In this document: positions 17,614-23,981 of the stretch, in pieces
Numbering within the stretch: position 1 is the stretch's first letter
How the letters are laid out: every line of letters begins with the position of its first letter
Program-made: the position numbers and the translations under genes
The notes under the pieces: model-generated
Seen by the model: only the letters and a program-made list of their open reading frames with translations
The model's database searches: none
Told to the model about the DNA's origin: nothing
Source: CAZPRY01 sp964589175
Lineage (GTDB): Bacteria; Fidelibacterota; UBA2242
Direction: 5' to 3'
NCBI GenBank assembly: GCA_964589175.1
Contig: CAZPRY010000017.1
Coordinates: 1-64,000 of the forward strand
Length of the DNA stretch: 64,000 bases

Positions 17614-19017
17614 ATGAACCAAAAACGATTGCATGTTTTGCTTATGAGTCTGACGATGCTGTTCACTTTCGGCCGGTTTTCCCGGGCGAACGAGGGATCA
17701 TTAACACCGGAACTCCTCCGGGATATTCAAAAGTCGGTGACCGTCGATGCGCGCCTGCACGCCGTTCAGAATGCGGTGACGGCCAACGATCTCCGGGGAT
17801 TGATTGTCAATCGTGAGATGTCCAACCGGCACGACGATCACTTCGGCTTCAAAATAGAGACGCCCCATATTACCGATCAGAAGAGCACCGGGCGCTGCTG
17901 GTTATTCGCAGCGCTGAATACGATACGACCCTCTGCAGTGAAGAAATTCAATGTCAAGGATATCGAGTTTTCACAGAACTATCTTTTCCTCTGGGACAAA
18001 TTAGAGAAAGCCAACATGTTCCTGGAGGCGATGATGGAAACCGCCGGTAGGCCGATCGACGATCGGAATATCCAGGAGTTGCTGGAATCGCCGGTGGCGG
18101 ACGGCGGCTGGTGGAACTTCGCGGTGGCGCTAATTGAGAAATACGGTATCGTTCCCAGGGAGATCATGCCTGAAACGATCAGCAGCGAAAAATCGAAGGG
18201 CATGGATGATATGATCGATAACCTGCTCCGCAAAGATGCCGTGGAACTGCGCCGATTGGCGGCGGACGGCAAAAAGGTCGATCGCCTGCGCAAAGAGAAA
18301 AATGAAATGCTCCTGAATGTTTATCGTTTACTCGTGATTCACCTCGGCACGCCGCCCGCGGAATTTACCTGGCGTTACGAAGATAAAGACGGCAAACTGG
18401 TCGAAAAATCGTTTACGCCGCTGTCGTTTTATCAGGAAGCCTACGATTTCTCTTTAGGAGATTTTGTGACGATTGCGAATCACCCGTCTCACCCAATCGA
18501 CAAATTCTACACGATCAAATATTGCCGTAATTTCTCCGATATTCCCGATATGCGATTCCTGAACCTGTCCATGCAGCAAATGAAGGCCTTCACGCTGGCG
18601 ACGGTACTGGACACAATTCCGGTCTGGTTTGCGGCCGATACGCAGCATGATATGGAGAACAAGAAAGGGATTATGCAGCCAGGTATTTTTGATTTCAAGT
18701 CGCTTTTTGATGTCGATCTGACCCTGCCGAGGAAAGAACGTTTCCAATATCGTGGATCAACGCCGGGCCATGCCATGACTTTTATCGGGGTTGATATTCA
18801 GAACGATCGACCGGAAAAATGGCTGATCGAGAATTCCTGGGGAACCGATCTCGGTGCGAAAGGCTACTGGACGATGTACGACGGCTGGTTCGACGAGTAT
18901 GTATTTGTCGTGATCATCAATAAATCCTATTTGCCCGAAAATGTATTGAAGCTCCTGGAAACCACGCCGATGGAATTGCCGATCTGGGATCCGATTTCAT
19001 CGATGATTTTGCAATAG
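17614..19017 (+). CDS. Exported C1B cysteine peptidase (bleomycin hydrolase/PepC-like)
   Basis: 467 residues. The papain-type catalytic set is complete: Gln89 and Cys95 in DQKSTGRCWLFAALN, His386 in GHAMTFIG, Asn407 in IENSWG. Family members are normally cytoplasmic hexamers of ~450 residues. This one begins with a hydrophobic N-terminus (KRLHVLLMSLTMLFTFG), reading as a signal peptide, so it is probably exported. The GAGGTAG site lies 6 bases before the ATG. It lies in a run of plus-strand genes for exported hydrolases. It would act as an aminopeptidase on peptides in the periplasm or outside the cell. Confidence 0.93.
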   Translation: MNQKRLHVLLMSLTMLFTFGRFSRANEGSLTPELLRDIQKSVTVDARLHAVQNAVTANDLRGLIVNREMSNRHDDHFGFKIETPHITDQKSTGRCWLFAALNTIRPSAVKKFNVKDIEFSQNYLFLWDKLEKANMFLEAMMETAGRPIDDRNIQELLESPVADGGWWNFAVALIEKYGIVPREIMPETISSEKSKGMDDMIDNLLRKDAVELRRLAADGKKVDRLRKEKNEMLLNVYRLLVIHLGTPPAEFTWRYEDKDGKLVEKSFTPLSFYQEAYDFSLGDFVTIANHPSHPIDKFYTIKYCRNFSDIPDMRFLNLSMQQMKAFTLATVLDTIPVWFAADTQHDMENKKGIMQPGIFDFKSLFDVDLTLPRKERFQYRGSTPGHAMTFIGVDIQNDRPEKWLIENSWGTDLGAKGYWTMYDGWFDEYVFVVIINKSYLPENVLKLLETTPMELPIWDPISSMILQ

Positions 19018-19076
19018 TTGCATCCGTACAGGGGTTTTAGAATTGCTGAACCCAATGTTTCTCCAATGGGGATACG

Positions 19077-19658
19077 GTGAAAATGAATATTAATCTACCC
19101 CGGCGATTGCCGCAACTCACGACGGACAGGCTGTTGCTCAGGGCTATGCGCGCGAAGGATGCCGTCGATCTTTTTGCGCTTCGATCCGATCCGGAGGTGA
19201 TGCGCTACATGGATACGGAACCGTTTGCCGCTCTCAAGGAGACGCGCGAGTGGATTCGGATCTATCGTTCACGTTTCCGTAAAAAGCAGGGAATTGTCTG
19301 GGCGCTGGCGTTGAAAGGGACAGAGCGGCAGGTCGGGTACGCCGGATTCTGGCGGCTCATGCCGGATCATTTCCGGGCCGAGATTGCCTACGCCCTGCAG
19401 CCGGAATTCTGGGGCAAAGGCCTGATGCAGGAAGCCGTACGCCAAGTAATCGCGTTTGGATTTTCGGAGATGGGGCTGCACAGTATCGAGGCCGCGATCA
19501 ATCCGAGAAACGTAAAATCCAGGCAATTACTGGAAAAGATGCACTTTCGGCAGGAAGCCCATTTCCGGGAGAATTTCTATTTTGATGGCCGGTTTCTCGA
19601 TACAATCATTTTTTCATTATTGAAGAGTGACTTTAAAACCGTAAATAAAATTGAGTGA
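19077..19658 (+). CDS. RimJ/RimL-type GNAT acetyltransferase
   Basis: 193 residues with the RimJ/RimL layout: LTTDRLLLRAMRAKDAVDLFALRSDPEVMRYM, a central GYAGFWRLMPDHFRAEIAYALQPEFWGKGLMQEAV acetyl-CoA segment, and the typical NPRNVKSRQLLEKMHFRQEAHFRENFYFDGRFLDTIIFSLL ending. The class acetylates protein N-termini or small amines; the substrate here is unknown. The start is the GTG at 19077 or the ATG two codons later. Its end overlaps the first possible start of the C69 dipeptidase by 8 bases, so the two are likely co-transcribed. Confidence 0.92.
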   Translation: MKMNINLPRRLPQLTTDRLLLRAMRAKDAVDLFALRSDPEVMRYMDTEPFAALKETREWIRIYRSRFRKKQGIVWALALKGTERQVGYAGFWRLMPDHFRAEIAYALQPEFWGKGLMQEAVRQVIAFGFSEMGLHSIEAAINPRNVKSRQLLEKMHFRQEAHFRENFYFDGRFLDTIIFSLLKSDFKTVNKIE

Positions 19659-21108
19659 TCGTATGAGACCTAAAAGGCATTTATTCCTTGTGATCATGAT
19701 TTTGATCGTTGGCTGGGTAACGGCCGTGCCGACTCATGGCGGAGAGCCTGAGCATAATTGCTATTCCATCCTGGTCGGGAAAGACGCCTCCGAGAACGGC
19801 GCTGTTCTCTTTGCGCACAATGAGGACGATTGGGGCGATCAACTGGTAAACTGGTACAAGGTTCCGCGCCGGCAGCACGACCCGCAGGAGATGATCACCC
19901 TGAAAAACGGCGGTCAACTGGTGCAGGTCGACACGACCTGGGCCTATCTCTGGTTCGAATTGCCCGGGATGGACTTTGGCGACAGCTATATGAACGAGTG
20001 GGGCGTGACGATTGCCTCGAATGCCTGCCCCTCGCGCGAAGACCGCGCTGATCTGACTGACGGCGGAATCTGTTACTGGCTGCGCCGGGCCATGGCCGAA
20101 CGGGCGACATCCGCCCGGGAAGCGGTGCATATCGGCGCTGCACTGATTGAGGCGTTTGGCTATGCCTCGTCGGGCCGGACCTATTCGATTGCCGATCCGA
20201 ACGAAGCCTGGATGCTGTCGGCCGTTCAGGGCCGCCATTGGATAGCGCAGCGCGTCCCCGATGAGGCCATGGCGATCATCCCGAATTATTATACCATTAC
20301 CTCCATCGATCTTACGGATACGCTGAATTTCCTGGGTTCGGCGGACATCGTCGATTACGCCGTGGAGCGGGGCTGGTACGATGCGCTGCAGGACGGCGAG
20401 TTCTGTTTTCGCGAAGTATATGGAGCGCCGGCGGCGCTGGAAGATATGGGCAATATCGCCCGCAAATGGCGCGGCCTGAATCTGCTTGCCGGGACGCCAT
20501 ATTCGCTCGAAGATGATTTCCCCTTTGCCGTGAAGCCCCGCAGAAAGGTGAGCAAAACCGACCTGATGAAAACTCTGCGCGATCATTATGAAGGCAGCCG
20601 CTTCGAGTGCGCGGGAAATCCGCATGACAACGTAATTCACACGATCTGCGCTTCGGTTAATCAATACGGCTTCGTGGCGGAACTGCGCAGCGGAATGCCT
20701 ACGGAGATCGGCTCCGTGATGTGGCTGGCGCCGCGCCGGCCCTGCGTGCAGCCGTTCATTCCGATCTATTGCGGAAGCACGGCCATGCCGGCGGGGTTTG
20801 CTTATACGGATTTCCAATCCGCGCTCGAACAGCATTATAATTTGCCGGAAGATATCTATGTCCCTAAACCGGAACCGGCCTACTGGGTATTTGCGGATTA
20901 TTGCCGCAACATCGATTCCGCCTGGATGATGAAGTACCCCAAAGCCGCGCAGAGGGCGGCGCGGCTGCAGAAACGCTTATTACGAGCCCAGCCGAGAGTG
21001 GAGCGGAAAGTGCTGAAAATAGAAAACCGGAATCCGGAGACCGCCAGCCAAATCCTGACGATGTATACCGCCGCGGTCGCGAAGAGGTTGTGGAAGATGA
21101 GCAGGTGA
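19651..21108 (+). CDS. Exported C69-family dipeptidase
   Basis: 485 residues from a GTG that overlaps the previous gene; an ATG at 19663 is an equally good start. A signal peptide (RPKRHLFLVIMILIVGWVTAVPTHG) is followed by the N-terminal nucleophile Cys37 in HNCYSILVGKDASENGAVLFAHNEDD, the hallmark of family C69 (PepD). The Ntn-hydrolase core continues through ITLKNGGQLVQVDTTWAYLWFELPG, WGVTIASNACPSRED and DPNEAWMLSAVQGRHW. The family is made as a zymogen that exposes the Cys. Together with the C1B peptidase upstream this makes a likely extracytoplasmic peptide-degrading pair. Confidence 0.93.
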   Translation: MSDRMRPKRHLFLVIMILIVGWVTAVPTHGGEPEHNCYSILVGKDASENGAVLFAHNEDDWGDQLVNWYKVPRRQHDPQEMITLKNGGQLVQVDTTWAYLWFELPGMDFGDSYMNEWGVTIASNACPSREDRADLTDGGICYWLRRAMAERATSAREAVHIGAALIEAFGYASSGRTYSIADPNEAWMLSAVQGRHWIAQRVPDEAMAIIPNYYTITSIDLTDTLNFLGSADIVDYAVERGWYDALQDGEFCFREVYGAPAALEDMGNIARKWRGLNLLAGTPYSLEDDFPFAVKPRRKVSKTDLMKTLRDHYEGSRFECAGNPHDNVIHTICASVNQYGFVAELRSGMPTEIGSVMWLAPRRPCVQPFIPIYCGSTAMPAGFAYTDFQSALEQHYNLPEDIYVPKPEPAYWVFADYCRNIDSAWMMKYPKAAQRAARLQKRLLRAQPRVERKVLKIENRNPETASQILTMYTAAVAKRLWKMSR

Positions 21109-21154
21109 AAAATTCAAGCCTCCCGGAGTGATGCCTGTCCCGGAGTGGCGGGAA

Positions 21155-21166
21155 ACCTCCGGAGGT
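21155..21166. repeat. Palindrome ACCTCCGGAGGT
   Basis: A perfect 12-bp palindrome followed by ATTAATC. A similar sequence (AACCTCCGGGAGGATTAGCC) lies at 22057-22076 on the other side of the GNAT toxin-antitoxin-like pair. Confidence 0.45.
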
Positions 21167-21181
21167 ATTAATCAAAGAATT

Positions 21182-21201
21182 CCCCTTGGCTTGCCTCGGG
21201 G
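21182..21201. repeat. REP-like hairpin with GCTTGC core (copy B)
   Basis: CCCC and GGGG arms around a loop containing GGCTTGCC. It has the same design as copies A and C. Confidence 0.5.
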
Positions 21202-21267
21202 TTACCTTACAAAAGGAAGAGTTTGAGAAACCCTGGTGTCTCATTTGAGACTATTACCGATAAGATA

Positions 21268-21287
21268 CCTCGATGCTTGCGTCGAGG
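21268..21287. repeat. REP-like hairpin with GCTTGC core (copy C)
   Basis: A perfect 6-bp stem CCTCGA/TCGAGG enclosing TGCTTGCG, ending 8 bases from the stop of the GNAT toxin gene. It probably also marks the end of that transcript. Confidence 0.6.
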
Positions 21288-21295
21288 AGATTCAA

Positions 21296-21847
21296 TCAAA
21301 TCCGTTTTATCATCTGCAAGTAGCCGTTCTGAATTTGCAATAGCGAAAAATCGTTTGCTTCGTAATACTGGCGAAGTTTCTGCACATTCCGGCATTCCAC
21401 CAAGGCCAGTCGCCCGCCAGTAAAATATTGAACACGTGAGATAACCTTAAATATCTGTTCGAGAATATATTGACCGGTAAGTTCCTGACGAAAGGGATCA
21501 TTTTTTCCAAGTTGTCCGATCAGGACCACTGGAATCACCCGGTCTGTTTTTCCAAAACCTTGTAGTTGCTTGACCTTTGTTATAGAGACCGATTCATCCA
21601 GAGATAGACCTTTCAAAGCAATGGAGAAATATCCCAGCAGATGAATTTCATTTTTGTCATTTTCTTCAACTCCTGCGATTATGTAGCTTCGACATATATT
21701 ATGTTCTTGAAAATCGATAGCATTATTATGTAGAAAAGTCTCAACTTCCGATTCAAGGGAACATAAAAAGGAATTTAAAAAGATCTGAATCTGTGATTTA
21801 TCTTGCTGACCTATGAGGTCTTCGAGTGAGAGCAGTACTTTTCGAAT
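21296..21847 (-). CDS. GNAT-family toxin-like acetyltransferase, non-canonical ATT start
   Basis: A continuous frame from 21847 gives 183 residues. It holds LLSLEDLIGQQDKSQIQIFL, CSLESEVETFLHNNAIDFQE, LLGYFSIALKGLSLDESVS and a GNAT acetyl-CoA-binding half (VVLIGQLGKNDPFRQELTGQYILEQIF, RLALVECRNVQKLRQYYEANDFSLLQ). This matches toxin-type GNATs in size and layout. No ATG, GTG or TTG occurs in frame before residue ~77 (TTG at 21616), which would remove half the fold. AAGGGG at 21855-21860 lies exactly 7 bases before an ATT at 21847. The gene overlaps a small upstream gene by 37 bases, as toxin-antitoxin pairs do. Alternatives: a CTG start at 21835, or a frame-damaged gene. Confidence 0.75.
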   Translation of the reverse strand: MRKVLLSLEDLIGQQDKSQIQIFLNSFLCSLESEVETFLHNNAIDFQEHNICRSYIIAGVEENDKNEIHLLGYFSIALKGLSLDESVSITKVKQLQGFGKTDRVIPVVLIGQLGKNDPFRQELTGQYILEQIFKVISRVQYFTGGRLALVECRNVQKLRQYYEANDFSLLQIQNGYLQMIKRI

Positions 21848-21999
21848 AGTTTGGCCCCTTCTTTCAGGTTCCGGTCAATATTCCGTGAACTGATATTTCC
21901 AGTCACAGGTTTTGGGTCGGAGCCCAGTACTTTCCCGAGGCGCTTGACGCTGGCTTCTGACTTCACTTTGATGTCTTTGGTAAAGGATCGTGTTGACAT
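21811..21999 (-). CDS. Small antitoxin-like protein paired with the GNAT
   Basis: 62 residues: basic N-terminus RSFTKDIKVKSEASVKRLGKVL, a proline-containing middle, and an amphipathic C-terminus NLKEGAKLFEKYCSH. Short proteins opening with (T)RSFTKD and ending in an EGxKLL(E/K)K(Y/F) helix often lie directly upstream of GNAT-fold toxins. The ATG at 21999 is preceded by GGAGAGAAA. The 3' end overlaps the GNAT gene. No DNA-binding motif is obvious, so the antitoxin role is inferred from position only. Confidence 0.65.
   Translation of the reverse strand: MSTRSFTKDIKVKSEASVKRLGKVLGSDPKPVTGNISSRNIDRNLKEGAKLFEKYCSHSKTS
21855..21860 (-). promoter_or_regulatory. Shine-Dalgarno (AAGGGG) for the ATT-started GNAT gene
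   Basis: It lies inside the 3' part of the antitoxin-like gene, 7 bases before the ATT at 21847-21845. The spacing is ideal, and there is no alternative standard start codon in that frame. Confidence 0.5.
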
Positions 22000-22057
22000 G
22001 TTTTCTCTCCGGAAAAATATAGTGTTAATAACTGAAAATTACAACAGATGTATTCAA

Positions 22058-22068
22058 CCTCCGGGAGG
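22058..22068. repeat. Palindrome CCTCCGGGAGG
   Basis: Five-bp arms around one G, within AACCTCCGGGAGGATTAGCC, which aligns with the sequence at 21154-21173 apart from single-base shifts. The pair brackets the GNAT toxin-antitoxin-like locus. Confidence 0.4.
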
Positions 22069-22252
22069 ATTAGCCGAGGTCCATACTGTTTCCTTTTTTC
22101 ACGATATCGTTGAAATTTTACACGCCTTGAATTCCAATCTTGAAAATAAGCTGTTGATATTGTGCGACTTACTGTTCTGGTACGGGCTTTGTTGCCATAG
22201 CATACGGGGATGCCGATGGGGGACAGCCCCTGAACAGGACGGGTATCAGACT

Positions 22253-22297
22253 GGCAAGGTAGATTAACGGCGGAGGGGAATCTACCTTTGCCTTTTT
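22253..22297 (+). terminator. Strong hairpin terminator with no assigned upstream gene
   Basis: GGCAAGGTAGATT pairs with AATCTACCTTTGCC (13 bp with one bulged T) around a 13-base loop and is followed by five T. It ends 107 bases before folA, so it is either an attenuator for folA or the end of an unannotated RNA. Confidence 0.7.
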
Positions 22298-22404
22298 ATA
22301 GCCGGGGCGGCTGCCTTTCCATCGAATATTCTGCGATTCCTAGTGATTTGGCGTAACTTACCCGTTACCCGGCCCTCTAAAGGCCAAAGAAGGGGACCAT
22401 TGGT

Positions 22405-22920
22405 ATGAAAATAGCCATCATCACTGCCCGAGCGAAAAACAACATTATCGGAAAAAGCGACCGGCTGCCTTGGCATTTGCCCGAGGACATGCGGTATTTT
22501 AAAGCCAAAACCGCCGGGCATTTCGTCCTGATGGGTCGTAAGACCTACGAATCGATCGGCAAGAAACTGCCCGATAGAAAAGTCATCATTGCGACCAAAG
22601 ATCGATCTTTCCAGGCCGATGATTGTATCGTTGTAAATACGATCGAAGCGGGCATCGCCCATGCCAGGCAGCAGGGCGAAACTGAACTGTTTATTGCGGG
22701 CGGGGCGAGTATCTATGCGCAGACCCTGCTGCTGGCCGATCAGATTTACATGACCGAAGTTGAGCAGGAATTTGAGGGTAACGCCTATTTTCCCGATCTC
22801 GATCCCACGATCTGGCGCATCTGTAACCGCGAGACGCTGCCGCCCGAAGGCGACCGGTCTTTCCCGCTGACGTTCACATTTTATGAAAAGCGCAGCAACC
22901 TGCCGAAGTGCAGCGCGTAA
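22405..22920 (+). CDS. folA: Dihydrofolate reductase
   Basis: 171 residues, the normal length. Visible motifs: IITARAKNNIIGKSDRLPWHLPEDMRYFKAKT (the active-site acid is the Glu after LP), VLMGRKTYESIGKKLPDRKVIIATKD (NADPH site), and LFIAGGASIYAQTLLLADQIYMTEV. It reduces dihydrofolate to tetrahydrofolate with NADPH. AAGGGG lies 9 bases before the ATG. thyA is not adjacent. A terminator-like hairpin precedes the gene. Confidence 0.97.
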   Translation: MKIAIITARAKNNIIGKSDRLPWHLPEDMRYFKAKTAGHFVLMGRKTYESIGKKLPDRKVIIATKDRSFQADDCIVVNTIEAGIAHARQQGETELFIAGGASIYAQTLLLADQIYMTEVEQEFEGNAYFPDLDPTIWRICNRETLPPEGDRSFPLTFTFYEKRSNLPKCSA

Positions 22921-23129
22921 GATTTTCCCGGATTTTATCCGACTCTTATTCCGTTTATAAAGAAATAATTCCCACCACTGACTGAGACATCAATCCGTCG
23001 TTTCTAAGAATCCCGCCAATCAAACATCTGAAATACCGGGAATTTGGGACGTCGGTTATGAATTCTCTTGCAGCCTTTTCAAAATAAATTATTAACTTTA
23101 GCAAACAGAAAACGATGGGATCGGATTAT

Positions 23130-23873
23130 ATGAAGCGGTATGCAAAGTTGTGGGTGTTGGTTCTTCTGTCTGTTCCGGGACTCCCCGGCTGTTCGCCCGC
23201 TGGTTGGAACGATCCGTATCTGATTCTGCAAAAGTACTATAATGCGATCGGCGGAATCCGCAGAGTCAAAGCCGAGAAGACCCGCTATTATGAAGGCACA
23301 ATCACGATTGTGAATCCGGGATATGAGGGGACGATCAAGATCTGGGAGAAATTACCCTGCCTCAGCCGCTCGGAGGTGGATTTTGGAGAGGTCAGCAATA
23401 TCGAAGCCCAAAATGCCGTGATGAACTGGAACGAGGATTGGAGCGGCCGCATTCATATCGCCGATGACAGCCTGACGTTGGGACGCAAGCGAATCGATCA
23501 GCTGCTTAACACCTGCGATCACGCCAATCGAAGATCGAAGAATTTCCGGCTGAGTTACGCAGGGACGGACTCGCTGGGCAGCGATCTGTGCCGGGTGATC
23601 CGGATATTAAACACGCAAAACAGCGATACCACCTACCAATATTTCAGTGTCGATAATGATTATCTGGTGAAGCAGGTACGCAAGCAGGATGAAGAGATCA
23701 ATATACTCTTTGCGGATTTTCGGGAGTATGACGGGATTATCCGGTCTTTTCACTGGGTCATCGAATACCCCGCGTACGATCAGCAGCAGATCATCGAGAT
23801 TCACAAAATAGAGACGAACCTGGACATTCCCGATTCGATCTTTCAGGCCCCGGAGCTGGCCGATTACAAATAG
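23130..23873 (+). CDS. Lipoprotein with LolA-like fold, partner of the RND transporter
   Basis: About 247 residues from the ATG at 23130. A lipoprotein signal (KRYAKLWVLVLLSVPGLPGC, lipobox LPGC) is followed by YLILQKYYNAIGGIRRVKAEKTRYYEGTI, an opening shared by outer-membrane lipoprotein-sorting-like (LolA/LolB fold) proteins, then antiparallel strands (CRVIRILNTQ, TYQYFSVDNDYLVKQVRK). Such proteins commonly sit next to MMPL/RND transporters, as here (108 bases upstream of one), and are thought to carry lipids or lipoproteins across the periplasm. No Asp follows the lipobox Cys (C-S), so outer-membrane sorting is expected. Confidence 0.78.
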   Translation: MKRYAKLWVLVLLSVPGLPGCSPAGWNDPYLILQKYYNAIGGIRRVKAEKTRYYEGTITIVNPGYEGTIKIWEKLPCLSRSEVDFGEVSNIEAQNAVMNWNEDWSGRIHIADDSLTLGRKRIDQLLNTCDHANRRSKNFRLSYAGTDSLGSDLCRVIRILNTQNSDTTYQYFSVDNDYLVKQVRKQDEEINILFADFREYDGIIRSFHWVIEYPAYDQQQIIEIHKIETNLDIPDSIFQAPELADYK

Positions 23874-23981
23874 CCGGAATGCAGACAGGTTTTATGGGAG
23901 AAACGCCCGATTTCTCTAAAACCGGAGTTAAGGGGAATTGCTATCAGTTATCTAAATTAATATGCAAACAGAGACGCAACT

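Larger units (their letters stand above)
22000..22404. other. Noncoding region before folA with repeat and terminator
   Basis: 405 bases without a convincing gene. It contains the palindromic repeat at 22058 and a strong plus-strand hairpin terminator at 22253-22297 that no upstream plus-strand protein gene explains, since the nearest ends at 21108. A short noncoding transcript ending there is possible. No THF riboswitch pattern is seen before folA. Confidence 0.55.

Noticed and set aside
22300..22404. Tetrahydrofolate riboswitch before folA
   Set aside because: The conserved THF-riboswitch core sequences are not visible; only a hairpin terminator lies upstream.
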